Positions 16,878 to 26,554 of a stretch of DNA of 64,000 nucleotides are shown here, one piece after another. The notes beneath the pieces are model-generated. The model did not search any database. It was not told the origin of the DNA and saw only the letters and a list, made by a program, of their open reading frames with translations. The DNA is taken from contig NZ_KB850072.1 in the NCBI RefSeq assembly GCF_000369525.1, positions 2,226,606 to 2,290,605 of the forward strand, read 5' to 3'. The stretch's first letter is position 1, and each line of letters opens with the position of its first letter. The position numbers and the translations under genes are program-made. This DNA is from Acinetobacter higginsii (lineage in GTDB: Bacteria; Pseudomonadota; Gammaproteobacteria; Pseudomonadales; Moraxellaceae).

Positions 16878-19800
16878 ATGAATATTTCTAAATTTTTTAT
16901 TGATCGTCCGATCTTTGCTGGGGTGCTGTCCGTCCTGATTCTACTGGCGGGCTTACTCTCCCTTTTCCAACTGCCCATTTCTGAATATCCAGAAGTGGTG
17001 CCACCCTCTGTCGTGGTGCGTGCCCAATATCCGGGTGCTAACCCCAAAGTCATTGCTGAAACCGTTGCTTCTCCACTGGAAGAATCCATCAACGGCGTAG
17101 AGAACATGCTGTATATGCAGTCTCAAGCCAACAGCGATGGCAACCTGACCATTACCGTCAATTTCAAGCTCGGAATTGATCCCGATAAAGCCCAGCAACT
17201 GGTTCAGAACCGAGTTTCTCAAGCCCTGCCGCGTTTGCCAGAAGATGTACAACGTCTCGGTGTGACCACGCTAAAAAGCTCACCAACCTTAACCATGGTG
17301 GTGCATCTGACCTCACCGGATAATCGCTATGATATGACCTACTTGCGTAACTATGCCGTACTCAATGTCAAAGACCGTCTGGCACGCCTACAGGGTGTAG
17401 GTGAAGTTGGTCTGTTTGGTTCGGGTGATTACGCCATGCGTGTATGGTTAGATCCACAAAAAGTGGCTCAACGTAATCTCACGGCCACTGAAATCGTCAA
17501 TGCCATCCGTGAGCAAAATATTCAAGTTGCCGCAGGAACCATCGGTGCAGCGCCAAACAATTCACCTTTACAGCTCTCGGTGAATGCACAAGGCCGTTTA
17601 AGTACCGAACAGGAATTTGCCGATATTATTTTAAAAACAGCAGCAGATGGTGCAGTAACGCGCTTGGGTGATGTGGCCCGTGTTGAACTGGCCGCTTCAC
17701 AATATGGCTTACGTTCATTACTGGACAATAAACAGGCGGTGGCGATTCCAATTTTCCAAGCACCGGGTGCCAATGCCTTACAGGTCTCGGACCAAGTGCG
17801 TAGCACCATGGCGGAACTGTCCAAAGATTTTCCAGCATCCATTAAATACGATATCGTTTACGACCCAACCCAATTCGTACGCTCAAGTATCAAAGCGGTG
17901 ATTCATACCTTGCTTGAAGCGATTGCACTGGTGGTTGTGGTGGTGATCCTGTTCTTACAAACATGGCGTGCCTCGATTATTCCTCTACTGGCAGTGCCTG
18001 TTTCAATCATTGGTACCTTCGCCTTAATGCTGGCCTTTGGTTATTCCATCAATGCGCTATCCCTGTTCGGGATGGTGCTCGCCATCGGGATCGTGGTCGA
18101 TGATGCCATCGTGGTGGTGGAGAATGTCGAGCGGAATATTGAAGCAGGACTCAGTCCAAGAGATGCCACCTACCGTGCCATGCGTGAAGTCAGTGGACCG
18201 ATTATCGCGATTGCATTGACACTGGTTGCCGTGTTCGTCCCTCTCGCTTTTATGACCGGCTTAACAGGCCAATTCTATAAACAATTTGCCATGACCATTG
18301 CCATCTCCACCGTGATTTCGGCATTCAACTCACTCACCCTGTCTCCAGCTTTGGCCGCCATGTTACTCAAAGGTCATGATGCCAAACCTGACTTCCTGAC
18401 CCGCGTGATGAACCGTGTCTTCGGACGCTTCTTTGCCCTGTTTAACCGCGTATTCTCACGCGCATCGGATCAATATGGTCGTGGCGTTAGTCGGGTGATT
18501 TCGCATAAAACCTCAGCGATGGGTGTCTATGCAGTACTACTCGGTCTGACCATTGGGATTTCTTATATCGTTCCGGGTGGTTTTGTGCCTGCACAAGATA
18601 AGCAATACCTGATCAGCTTTGCCCAATTACCGAATGGTGCCTCACTGGATCGAACCGAAACCGTGATTCGTAAAATGAGCGATGCCGCGCTGAAACAACC
18701 CGGCGTAGAAAGTGCAGTGGCTTTCCCCGGCTTATCGATTAATGGCTTTACCAACAGCTCTAGCGCAGGGATTGTATTTGTCACCTTAAAACCTTTCGCT
18801 GAACGTAAAGCAGCCGATCTTTCTGCCAATGCCATTGCAGGTGCTTTAAATCAGAAATACGCCGCGATTCAAGATGCTTATATTGCAGTATTCCCGCCAC
18901 CACCGGTGATGGGTCTCGGCACCATGGGTGGCTTTAAACTCCAGCTCGAAGATCGCGGTGCTTTAGGCTATGCCGAGTTAAATAACGCAGCCCAATCCTT
19001 TATGAAAGCGGCACAATCTGCACCTGAATTGGGGCCAATGTTCTCCAGTTATCAAATCAATGTACCTCAACTAAATGTTGATCTGGATCGAGTCAAAGCC
19101 AAACAACAAGGCGTTGCTGTGACCGATGTATTTAATACCATGCAGATTTATCTCGGTTCACAATACGTGAATGACTTTAACCGTTTTGGTCGTGTCTATC
19201 AGGTACGTGCCCAAGCCGATGCGCCGTTCCGTGCCAATCCTGAAGATATTTTACAGCTTAAAACCCGTAACAATGCAGGGCAAATGGTGCCGCTGTCTTC
19301 GCTGGTCAATGTGACTCAAACCTATGGCCCAGAAATGGTGGTGCGCTATAACGGCTATACCGCTGCCGATATTAATGGTGGTCCTGCACCGGGTTATTCA
19401 TCCAGCCAAGCCGAAGCTGCGGTTGAGCGCATTGCCGCTGAAACCTTGCCACGTGGGGTAAAATTTGAATGGACCGATCTGACCTATCAAAAGATCTTGG
19501 CAGGTAATGCCGGATTGTGGGTGTTCCCGATCAGTGTGCTGTTGGTGTTCTTGGTCTTGGCGGCGCAATATGAAAGCCTGACCTTGCCATTAGCCGTGAT
19601 TCTGATTGTGCCAATGGGTATCTTGGCGGCACTGACCGGGGTTTGGCTCACAGGCGGTGATAACAACATCTTTACCCAAATCGGCTTGATGGTACTGGTC
19701 GGGCTGGCCTGTAAGAATGCCATCTTGATCGTCGAATTTGCTCGAGAACTGGAAATGCAAGGCGCGACCGCATTCAATGCTGCGGTTGAAGCCAGCCGTT

Positions 19801-20057
19801 TACGTTTGCGTCCGATCTTGATGACTTCAATCGCCTTCATTATGGGTGTGGTTCCACTGGTCACATCTACAGGTGCTGGTGCTGAAATGCGCCATGCCAT
19901 GGGCGTTGCGGTGTTCTTTGGTATGATCGGAGTAACCTTCTTTGGTTTGTTCCTGACGCCTGCCTTCTATGTATTGATTCGTACCCTGAACAGCAAACAT
20001 AAACTGCATTCAGCAGCGGTACATGAAGCACCACTGCACAGTTCACACGATCACTAA
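16878..20057 (+). CDS. adeG: RND multidrug efflux pump AdeG
   Basis: 1059 residues, the usual HAE1/AcrB size and, as I recall it, the length of AdeG. Twelve transmembrane segments surround two large periplasmic loops. The proton-relay Asp pair is in GIVVDDAIVVVENVERN (transmembrane segment 4), and the relay Lys is in GLACKNAILIVEFA (segment 10). The N-terminus MNISKFFIDRPIFAGVL is typical. It exports drugs such as fluoroquinolones, chloramphenicol and trimethoprim in A. baumannii (family knowledge). It starts 5 bases after adeF. Confidence 0.88.
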   Translation: MNISKFFIDRPIFAGVLSVLILLAGLLSLFQLPISEYPEVVPPSVVVRAQYPGANPKVIAETVASPLEESINGVENMLYMQSQANSDGNLTITVNFKLGIDPDKAQQLVQNRVSQALPRLPEDVQRLGVTTLKSSPTLTMVVHLTSPDNRYDMTYLRNYAVLNVKDRLARLQGVGEVGLFGSGDYAMRVWLDPQKVAQRNLTATEIVNAIREQNIQVAAGTIGAAPNNSPLQLSVNAQGRLSTEQEFADIILKTAADGAVTRLGDVARVELAASQYGLRSLLDNKQAVAIPIFQAPGANALQVSDQVRSTMAELSKDFPASIKYDIVYDPTQFVRSSIKAVIHTLLEAIALVVVVVILFLQTWRASIIPLLAVPVSIIGTFALMLAFGYSINALSLFGMVLAIGIVVDDAIVVVENVERNIEAGLSPRDATYRAMREVSGPIIAIALTLVAVFVPLAFMTGLTGQFYKQFAMTIAISTVISAFNSLTLSPALAAMLLKGHDAKPDFLTRVMNRVFGRFFALFNRVFSRASDQYGRGVSRVISHKTSAMGVYAVLLGLTIGISYIVPGGFVPAQDKQYLISFAQLPNGASLDRTETVIRKMSDAALKQPGVESAVAFPGLSINGFTNSSSAGIVFVTLKPFAERKAADLSANAIAGALNQKYAAIQDAYIAVFPPPPVMGLGTMGGFKLQLEDRGALGYAELNNAAQSFMKAAQSAPELGPMFSSYQINVPQLNVDLDRVKAKQQGVAVTDVFNTMQIYLGSQYVNDFNRFGRVYQVRAQADAPFRANPEDILQLKTRNNAGQMVPLSSLVNVTQTYGPEMVVRYNGYTAADINGGPAPGYSSSQAEAAVERIAAETLPRGVKFEWTDLTYQKILAGNAGLWVFPISVLLVFLVLAAQYESLTLPLAVILIVPMGILAALTGVWLTGGDNNIFTQIGLMVLVGLACKNAILIVEFARELEMQGATAFNAAVEASRLRLRPILMTSIAFIMGVVPLVTSTGAGAEMRHAMGVAVFFGMIGVTFFGLFLTPAFYVLIRTLNSKHKLHSAAVHEAPLHSSHDH

Positions 20058-20067
20058 GGAGCAGGAC

Positions 20068-21540
20068 ATGACAGGATTCAAACCCCACTGGATACTCTCC
20101 TCACTGATGGGAAGCCTGCTGCTTGCAGGCTGCTCATTGGCACCTGAATATCAGCCTGCCAAGCTGGTTATTCCACTGCAATTTAAGGAAGCCGATGCTA
20201 AGTTGAACGATCCCAATTGGACCATTGCGCAACCTGCCGATGCGCAGTCTCGCGGTGAATGGTGGCGTATTTTTAATGATCCGCAACTGAATGATCTGGA
20301 ACAGCAGGCCATTGCTGGTAACCAAAATCTAAAGGCGGCAGCAGCCAATATTCAGGCCTCAAGAGCTTTAAGGTCTGCTACACAAGCTGAACGTTTACCC
20401 AGTATTGGTGCAGGTTTTGGGCCAACCCGTCAAAAGCCCTCACCCGCTTCTTTAGGACTTGATTCGGATGCATCCACATCTGCACGTACCTTATGGCGGG
20501 CACAAGCCAATGCCTCTTATGAACTGGACCTATTTGGACGGATTGCTAGCAGTGTCAATGCAGCAACCGCAGATGTGCAGCAACAGGAAGCGTTGTATCA
20601 TTCTGCACTGCTAGCCTTACAAGCTGACGTGGCACAGGCTTACTTTCTGATTCGCCAATTCGATGCTGAACAAGCCATCTATGCGCAAAACATCAAATTA
20701 CTGACTGAGAATCAAAATTTGATTCAAGCACGTTATCGCAATGGCCTCGTCAGTGATCTGGATGTTTCACGTGCGCAAACTGAACTCTCGACCGCCCAAA
20801 GCACTGCACTCAGCATTACACGGAATCGAGCCAATACCGAACATGCATTGGCAGTATTACTCGGGAAAGCGCCTGCTGAATTTAGCTTAGCCATTCAACC
20901 CTTGTCTGCTACTGCGATTCGCCTGCCTGCGGGTTTGCCTTCGAGCTTGCTTGAACGTCGTCCCGATATCGCTGCTGCTGAACGGGCTATGGCCGCTGAT
21001 AATGCACGCATCGGTATTGCCCGTGCTGCCTTTTTCCCAAAACTGGATCTCACTGGTGCGCTAGGTTATGAATCAGCAAGTTTAGGCGATTTGGGTAAAT
21101 GGTCGAGTCGAACTTTTTTACTCGGCCCTGTTGCGGGCACAATTTTGTCTTTACCGTTATTTGATGGTGGGCAACGTAAGGCAGGCGTTGCTCAGGCACG
21201 TGCAGGCTATGAGCAGAGTGTGGCTAATTATCGGCAGACCGTGCTGAATGCGTTCCGTGAAGTTGAAAATGGTTTGTCTGATCAGCGTATTCTGGATCAG
21301 CAAATACAGGCACAGGGGCAAGCACTTGCGTCATCCCGACATGCCAATCAGCTTTCACATTTGTGTTATCGTGAAGGCAGCATTAGTTATCTGGATGTGA
21401 TTGATTCGGATCGGAGCATTTTGCAGCAAGAGCAATTGGCTGCACAGCTTCATGGCAGTCGAATGATTGCTAGTGTAGATCTTATTCGGGCTTTAGGTGG
21501 TGGTTGGCATACTGGGCAAGTGGAGCTGGTAAGGCAATAA
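20068..21540 (+). CDS. adeH: Outer-membrane efflux channel lipoprotein AdeH
   Basis: 490 residues from ATG 20068, which has AAGGAG 6-8 bases upstream; the frame is open to 20023, but that start lies inside adeG. The signal peptide ends in lipobox LLAGC (Cys about residue 22). Two OEP repeats follow with the expected long helices (EQQAIAGNQNLKAAAANIQ; ARYRNGLVSDLDVSRAQTEL). It forms the trimeric outer-membrane duct of the AdeFGH pump. Ends the operon; composition changes sharply to AT-rich sequence right after it. Confidence 0.85.
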   Translation: MTGFKPHWILSSLMGSLLLAGCSLAPEYQPAKLVIPLQFKEADAKLNDPNWTIAQPADAQSRGEWWRIFNDPQLNDLEQQAIAGNQNLKAAAANIQASRALRSATQAERLPSIGAGFGPTRQKPSPASLGLDSDASTSARTLWRAQANASYELDLFGRIASSVNAATADVQQQEALYHSALLALQADVAQAYFLIRQFDAEQAIYAQNIKLLTENQNLIQARYRNGLVSDLDVSRAQTELSTAQSTALSITRNRANTEHALAVLLGKAPAEFSLAIQPLSATAIRLPAGLPSSLLERRPDIAAAERAMAADNARIGIARAAFFPKLDLTGALGYESASLGDLGKWSSRTFLLGPVAGTILSLPLFDGGQRKAGVAQARAGYEQSVANYRQTVLNAFREVENGLSDQRILDQQIQAQGQALASSRHANQLSHLCYREGSISYLDVIDSDRSILQQEQLAAQLHGSRMIASVDLIRALGGGWHTGQVELVRQ

Positions 21541-21562
21541 AGTTTAAATTGGGAAAATATAC

Positions 21563-21682
21563 ATGGATGTAGATTTTCTCGGTTATATTGGGCAAGTTAA
21601 ATTTTATCTCAACCTTCCTCAATCCGCATCTACTCAAGAAAATGATTTGTTAGAAATATTTGAATGGATACAAAGCATATAA
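21563..21682 (+). CDS. Possible 39-residue ORF at island edge
   Basis: A short rightward frame (MDVDFLGYIGQVKFYLNLPQ...) starts 23 bases after adeH and overlaps the end of the leftward immunity gene by 33 bases. No good ribosome binding site is visible. It may be the remnant of a gene cut when the AT-rich island formed, or may be random. Confidence 0.2.
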   Translation: MDVDFLGYIGQVKFYLNLPQSASTQENDLLEIFEWIQSI

Positions 21683-22159
21683 ATCTTTAGATATCGTACT
21701 CATTGTTTGCTTAAATTTTTCTTGTTCGTCTTTGCTTAAACTTTCATTTTTATCTAGTTCTTGTTCAAGTGCTTGATAGTGAAACGCCATTGTCAAAAAA
21801 TCTTTAAAGTTGATATTCAAACTTAAAAATTGATCAATACTCTGATACTCCCCTTGATTGTGATCATAAAACAATACTGTTGGACTTTCTTCTTTATCTA
21901 AGAACCACTTGTCACCTTGACCAGTGCAACCTATCCCCCACAGCTGTTGGGCAATTTTTGGATATTTTTCTTGGAGATGGTGATTCTCTTTTAAAGATTC
22001 TTCATATCCCCAAATGATAATATCGGGAATAATTTCATTGTTTTTAAACTTCTCCAAAAACTCAATATAGTCTTTATCGAGCGTTAAGACATGATTCATT
22101 CTTTTTATGATTTGATTTCTTTTTTCCAAATTTTCTTCAATCGCTTGACCTAAACTCAT
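21650..22159 (-). CDS. SUKH-like orphan immunity protein
   Basis: About 169 residues from ATG 22159 (AAGG 9 bases upstream); the frame extends to ATG 22189. The central segment IGCTGQGDKWFLDKEESPTVLFYDHNQGEY and the helical end FKDFLTMAFHYQALE have the strand-turn-helix order of SMI1/KNR4 (SUKH) immunity proteins. It is the last gene of the leftward immunity array, with no toxin beside it. Such orphans protect against toxins of competing strains (family knowledge). Family assignment is moderate. Confidence 0.55.
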   Translation of the reverse strand: MSLGQAIEENLEKRNQIIKRMNHVLTLDKDYIEFLEKFKNNEIIPDIIIWGYEESLKENHHLQEKYPKIAQQLWGIGCTGQGDKWFLDKEESPTVLFYDHNQGEYQSIDQFLSLNINFKDFLTMAFHYQALEQELDKNESLSKDEQEKFKQTMSTISKDLYALYPFKYF

Positions 22160-22203
22160 CGTCAATAGCCTTGCTTCGCCTTTCAACATAGCTTACCAAT
22201 TTT

Positions 22204-22485
22204 TTAAGTGTTTAAACTTTTAACAAAACAGTATTCATCACTACCCTCCAACAATTCTGGATGAAAACCAACAAAATAGTCCATCGTATCTGTTAATATT
22301 GCATAAAAAATGGATTCTTGCTCTATCTCTTTAGACAATCCTAAAAGAATATTGTACAAACCATTTTTATCTAAAAAATTATCATCTTTTACTTCTATTA
22401 AAAAAATAAAAAAAAGCGTTATATTTTCGTATTCGTTCAAACTTTTCAAATAACTTTCTATATATTTTTTGATCTTAAAGTTCAT
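22204..22485 (-). CDS. Unrecognised small immunity-type protein
   Basis: 93 residues, helical, with a hydrophobic stretch (ITLFFIFLIEV) and acidic C-terminal half. The start ATG overlaps the last 11 bases of the preceding gene (22475-22786), which indicates coupled translation. No family recognised; the immunity role is inferred from position in the array and composition. Confidence 0.5.
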   Translation of the reverse strand: MNFKIKKYIESYLKSLNEYENITLFFIFLIEVKDDNFLDKNGLYNILLGLSKEIEQESIFYAILTDTMDYFVGFHPELLEGSDEYCFVKSLNT

Positions 22486-22786
22486 TCTTCGGAATCCAAT
22501 ACTCTATATCTTCACAAGCTCTTTCTAAATCATCCATATCATCTTCTCCTAAACTAGTATCAAATTTGCTAGACAAAATTTTTCTAATACCTGATAGTCT
22601 TTCACAAATATTATTATCATCTATAAATTTAGTAGTTTCATTTGCATACTCAACATAAGAGTCAGGTAAGGTTTCAGCATAATGGGACCCCATCTTATGC
22701 AGTGAAATTAGTATATACTCTATCTCTTTTAAGACCTCTACCATTTCATCACCTGAATAAGTTAAGGTTTTATTAACTTTCAACAT
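22475..22786 (-). CDS. Unrecognised immunity-type protein
   Basis: 103 residues from ATG 22786, which has an excellent ribosome binding site (AAAGGAGG, 4 bases from the ATG). Mostly helical and acidic (GEDDMDDLERACEDIEYW at the end). The frame runs further upstream to 22819 but without a signal. Coupled to the 93-residue gene downstream. No known family seen. Confidence 0.55.
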   Translation of the reverse strand: MLKVNKTLTYSGDEMVEVLKEIEYILISLHKMGSHYAETLPDSYVEYANETTKFIDDNNICERLSGIRKILSSKFDTSLGEDDMDDLERACEDIEYWIPKNEL

Positions 22787-22808
22787 AATACCTCCTTTAA
22801 AGAAAGTT

Positions 22809-23099
22809 CTACTCTTCATATCGGCAAAAAACCCAACCTTTATATGAAAGCAACTTGCCTATTGGCGTTTCTGACTTTTCTAAAGAAATTTTTTGTTTTA
22901 AAAACTGTGGATAAGCTGCCATTATTTCTGTAACAGCAATATCAATTATTTCATAATCTTCATCTTTGGGTTCTACATCTAAATAGCCATAAATAAATAT
23001 AGTTTCATTATTAAAGTCGAATGCTACTGCTCTTACATTATTTGCAATAGCACCTAGAAAGCTTGTAAACACGATCAACTTTAGGTTATTAGCATTCAT
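22809..23099 (-). CDS. Small immunity-type protein (colicin/CDI-immunity-like)
   Basis: 96 residues. A strand pair with IFIYGYLDVEPKDEDYE followed by a helix ending AAYPQFL resembles small immunity proteins for CDI or colicin toxins. The resemblance is to a general pattern only. Part of the leftward array; no toxin next to it. Confidence 0.5.
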   Translation of the reverse strand: MNANNLKLIVFTSFLGAIANNVRAVAFDFNNETIFIYGYLDVEPKDEDYEIIDIAVTEIMAAYPQFLKQKISLEKSETPIGKLLSYKGWVFCRYEE

Positions 23100-23150
23100 T
23101 TCAAAAAATCAATCATAAATAAAAACCTTTAAAATCAAAAAACATCATTT

Positions 23151-23753
23151 TCATATATTTTTTATTATTAAATTCTCAATTATTTCTTCGCATGCTTCTT
23201 TGATACTACTTATATTACTATCCTTCCCTATCATGAGCAGTCTTTCTATTAAATCCTTCCTCTCAAATCTAACCAACAACTCATACAAATAATTAAATGT
23301 ATAGTAGTCAAGAAAACATTTACCTCCAGAGTTTTCAACAAAACCAACCAAAATACGATCAACTTCTTTTTTATAAAAATTCACTACTTCTTTAGTTAGT
23401 ATCGTATTAACTATCACTCTTTCCTCATCACTACCATCAACAGAAATATTTAAAATACACTCCATCAAACTTACATTAGAATCATACAATGTAAAACTAT
23501 CCCTAATAAGAGTCAAAACAGAACACCTTACGTCTTTACTTTTATCATTTAAAAGAGAAAGATAATTATCACAAGTTAATCTATTCGCTAATATTTTAGA
23601 ATTTTCATAATACTTTCCTATTCTATGCGAAAATATAGAATAACCTTCAGAAAGAATATTATCATCACCATTTAAAATTGCATATTGAAGCTCACTGTAT
23701 TCACATATATTTTTATCAATTAAGTGCAGAATTCCCTTCTCGCCGACCTCCAC
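23151..23753 (-). CDS. Unrecognised helical immunity-type protein
   Basis: 200 residues starting with GTG, with a perfect AAGGAGG 6 bases upstream. The protein is all-helical with repeated pairs of amphipathic helices (NDKSKDVRCSVLTLIRDS; FNYLYELLVRFERKDLIERL), suggesting HEAT-like repeats. No family recognised. The strong ribosome binding site argues that it is expressed. Confidence 0.55.
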   Translation of the reverse strand: MEVGEKGILHLIDKNICEYSELQYAILNGDDNILSEGYSIFSHRIGKYYENSKILANRLTCDNYLSLLNDKSKDVRCSVLTLIRDSFTLYDSNVSLMECILNISVDGSDEERVIVNTILTKEVVNFYKKEVDRILVGFVENSGGKCFLDYYTFNYLYELLVRFERKDLIERLLMIGKDSNISSIKEACEEIIENLIIKNI

Positions 23754-23838
23754 TACAATCCTCCTTAAAATAAAAAAGAATTTATTTTTTAATTAACCAA
23801 CAATTAAATAGCCGTATTTATAAAAAATTGTATAAAAA

Positions 23839-24474
23839 TCAACTTAAACTTTTAACCACCATCACCTCATTTCGATCGACCATCAAATACTTTGCATAAA
23901 AATCAATCCCTAGCATCTTTCCTGTTCCATTCAAATATTCCTTTTTAATTAGAAAACCATCAACCCTTTTAACTAGGTTACAATTATCCAAGAAATTCTC
24001 AGGGAAATTAAGATATATATTTCCGTAATAATTATTTACAAAATCCAAAGGAAAAACATATTTAACCTTATCACCAACCATTTTATCTGAAAAAAAACAA
24101 AAACCAGAAAAACCACTTCTGAATAAATTTAGGTTTTCATCAAAAAAATCTTCATACTTTGAAACATCATAATAATAAAGACTCTTATCAATATAAAACT
24201 TTTCACTGTAAAATTTACTTTTATTGTAATTCAAATATTTATTTTGACCAAAAGCACCTTTAAAATCCAAAATTTTTTCCAAAAAATCAAAATCACTAAT
24301 TTTTACAGAATAATTAACTAAAAAATTTTCTTTCAAAAAATATTCATTAATTTCTAAATCAAAAAAATTAAACAAATCATCCTTCTCACCAATAATAATA
24401 ACTCCAGAGTTACTTCTAAAATTATCGGGTATATCGATAAAATCTGGAACAGTATCAAAATAAAATTTTAGCAT
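23839..24474 (-). CDS. Unrecognised Phe/Tyr-rich immunity-type protein
   Basis: 211 residues, very rich in Phe, Tyr, Asn and Asp, with extreme AT content even for this island. Alternating strands are predicted. No domain recognised. Position in the orphan-immunity array is the only functional hint. Confidence 0.5.
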   Translation of the reverse strand: MLKFYFDTVPDFIDIPDNFRSNSGVIIIGEKDDLFNFFDLEINEYFLKENFLVNYSVKISDFDFLEKILDFKGAFGQNKYLNYNKSKFYSEKFYIDKSLYYYDVSKYEDFFDENLNLFRSGFSGFCFFSDKMVGDKVKYVFPLDFVNNYYGNIYLNFPENFLDNCNLVKRVDGFLIKKEYLNGTGKMLGIDFYAKYLMVDRNEVMVVKSLS

Positions 24475-24633
24475 TCACATTCATCTCAAAAATTAATCCA
24501 ACACTATAAAGTTATTTATTTTCTAAAAATACTCCAAGCCAGTTTATCAAATTTAAGTTACAGCTCCTCATCACTTACCATTAAACTACAAAAAGCTAAT
24601 TATTCAAAAAATTCACTGATTAAAAATTTATAA

Positions 24634-25119
24634 CTAACACTTTTTATCCCACAAATCCAGTAATGTTTCATCATCAAAATCTTCATAATTTTTATAAATA
24701 TTAGTAAAAGCCCAGTTATTACCTGATATTTCACTGAATTTTACAAAAAAACTATTTACTCTTTGGATACCTTGAGTTGAGGAAACAGTAATAGCCATAT
24801 TATTCCCACTCAAACCATCTATAGTTCCTTCTAAATAGTCTAAAAGTTCATTCTTAAAATCTTCATAATCCTCAAGAGTTAAATTCGCCTCATAAATATG
24901 TATATTAAAATTCCCACCTCGATGTATAACCTTTACGGGTTCTTCGCTATTAAAAAATTTAAAAATATCACCTTTTGCTAAATTTAGAGCTAAGCCTGGG
25001 GCAGATAGTAGCTTATAAGTGTTTACATCTATATCTTCTACAAGAACTTCCTCTGCTTTAGTATTACCAGAGCTAGTTTTTCCTGCATAAACATTTAATA
25101 ATTTCAAGCTATCCCTCAC
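24634..25119 (-). CDS. DUF4265-like orphan immunity protein
   Basis: 161 residues from a GTG; a TTG at 25107 with GAGGG 5 bases upstream is an alternative start. The core VEDIDVNTYKLLSAPGLALNLAKGDIFKF and HRGGNFNIHIY match what I recall of the DUF4265 family, which occurs as immunity proteins next to polymorphic toxins. The catalytic role, if any, is unknown. No toxin adjoins it here. Confidence 0.6.
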   Translation of the reverse strand: MRDSLKLLNVYAGKTSSGNTKAEEVLVEDIDVNTYKLLSAPGLALNLAKGDIFKFFNSEEPVKVIHRGGNFNIHIYEANLTLEDYEDFKNELLDYLEGTIDGLSGNNMAITVSSTQGIQRVNSFFVKFSEISGNNWAFTNIYKNYEDFDDETLLDLWDKKC

Positions 25120-25172
25120 TTATCAAACACCTTCAACCACACAATTAAAATAATAAAATATTTCAGTAATTT

Positions 25173-25793
25173 TCAATATATAAGAGTATCTAAAAATGAA
25201 TTTCTATTAATATCAACTAGACTAAGATTACTACTCGATTCTAAACAATCAAATTCCTCTATTCCATTTTTCAATATAAAATCTGCTTCATCCTTATAGA
25301 CTGGGATTACCCATCGCAAAGCAACGTTATTAAATTTTTCTGCTATAAAGATATCAGCAAGTTCTTCTGCTTCTCCTCTTGCCTCATCAACAAGAATTGA
25401 TTTTTGCAAAAAACAATTCGGTGCAACATTAATCTCTGAAATAACTCTAATATCACTTTCTGCCTCTGACTTAGAAAGATGCAGCGCTATATCTAATAAG
25501 TATTTCACAATCATCTCTTCATTTTTCTCTACAAAACCATATGGTAAGGCAAAAAGATACTCAAAATTAAATTTTTGCTTCTTGAATTGACTAATAAGCC
25601 CTATACCAATTGTTGCTATACGAGATATAGAATCATTATCTTTCCTAGGGAAAAAATATATTTCTAATGGAATATCATTTTCTTTTTTAAAAATCCATCT
25701 ATTCTCTGGCTGCCCCCACTCTTTAATATACAAAGATAAAATTTGGGAACGATATATATCTAATATCAAGCTTTCTTTGCTATCAAACTTCAT
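25173..25793 (-). CDS. Suppressor-of-fused (SUFU) domain immunity protein
   Basis: 206 residues, ATG with GAGGG 5-6 bases upstream. The order PLEIYFFPRKDN..IATIGIG, the central ALPYGF, and the C-terminal RWVIPVYKDEADFILKNG are typical of bacterial SUFU-domain proteins, which serve as immunity proteins in polymorphic toxin loci. The frame stays open about 100 bases upstream of the ATG. No toxin adjoins it. Confidence 0.7.
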   Translation of the reverse strand: MKFDSKESLILDIYRSQILSLYIKEWGQPENRWIFKKENDIPLEIYFFPRKDNDSISRIATIGIGLISQFKKQKFNFEYLFALPYGFVEKNEEMIVKYLLDIALHLSKSEAESDIRVISEINVAPNCFLQKSILVDEARGEAEELADIFIAEKFNNVALRWVIPVYKDEADFILKNGIEEFDCLESSSNLSLVDINRNSFLDTLIY

Positions 25794-26104
25794 TTTTTCC
25801 CTCTTGGCTTTTACCTCATAGTTTAAACCAATGTCTGCTCGATATGTTTGAGTATGACTTAATTGACCGCCTTCTGATCTCTGGCACTCTAAAAATTAAT
25901 TTCCGTTGTCATTAAGTTATACAGTTAATTTCTACTTTTTGATCAGTGTTATAGCCTATAATTTCTTTGACAAGTATAAATATCTCACTACCCGATACTT
26001 CATTGTAATATTTAAGGGTAATTTACTCTACAAGATCATAAACGATATCTATGTTGTATTAAACAAAAACCCAGTAACTTATTCTGAGTTTTTGCTTTTT
26101 AAGA
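25794..26104. other. Gap in the immunity array
   Basis: The gap holds a terminator-like hairpin (26066-26097) and about 100 bases of in-frame open sequence leading into the SUFU gene with no start. A rightward 69-codon frame at 25906-26115 is rejected as spurious. Confidence 0.35.
26066..26097 (-). terminator. Terminator after 128-residue immunity gene
   Basis: CAAAAACCCAG and CTGAGTTTTTG pair over 11 bp with one wobble. On the minus strand the stem ends in a T-rich run. It lies just after the stop at 26105, splitting the immunity array into at least two transcripts. Confidence 0.5.
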
Positions 26105-26491
26105 TCAAGACCTAAATAATGGCAATGTAAATTTCAATATTCCATCCTCGTATTCAAGATAACCTTGCAAAATTAAATCAGTTATTTTTGATTTGTTGTA
26201 TATATTACACTCAACAATAAACTCGCCATCCTCATCGGTATCCTCTATTTCAAAAATAGGTCTATTAGGAGATTTTACTTTTACACTTTCTATTTCGCTA
26301 AAGGGTATCAACGATAAAACATACGAATTATTATCAAAGTTCCGTTCTAATTCCTCAATAATTTCTTCATACATTGCTGATGACAACTCAAACTTTTCTT
26401 CAAGTTGATGCTGATCCTTTTGATTTAAATAATCTAAGAACTGATTTATCAACTGATATACATCTAACAATTTTTTCTCATTTATACTCAT
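26105..26491 (-). CDS. Unrecognised acidic immunity-type protein
   Basis: 128 residues. Helical N-terminal half (YQLINQFLDYLNQKDQHQL) then strands (IFEIEDTDEDGEFIVECNIY; LILQGYLEYEDGILKFTLP). The acidic character is usual for immunity proteins that mask basic toxin active sites. No family recognised. Confidence 0.5.
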   Translation of the reverse strand: MSINEKKLLDVYQLINQFLDYLNQKDQHQLEEKFELSSAMYEEIIEELERNFDNNSYVLSLIPFSEIESVKVKSPNRPIFEIEDTDEDGEFIVECNIYNKSKITDLILQGYLEYEDGILKFTLPLFRS

Positions 26492-26554
26492 TTTTCAATA
26501 TTTAACACAACCTGCATCCCATAATCTTACACATATATAGTTTCTCTTCAATAG

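Noticed and set aside
24516..24581. 22-codon frame with one internal TAA (MVSDEEL then LKFDKLAWSIFRK)
   Set aside because: It might be a gene remnant, but it is too short to support.
25906..26115. Rightward 69-codon frame inside the immunity array
   Set aside because: Antisense to the array, covers a terminator hairpin, and has no start signal.
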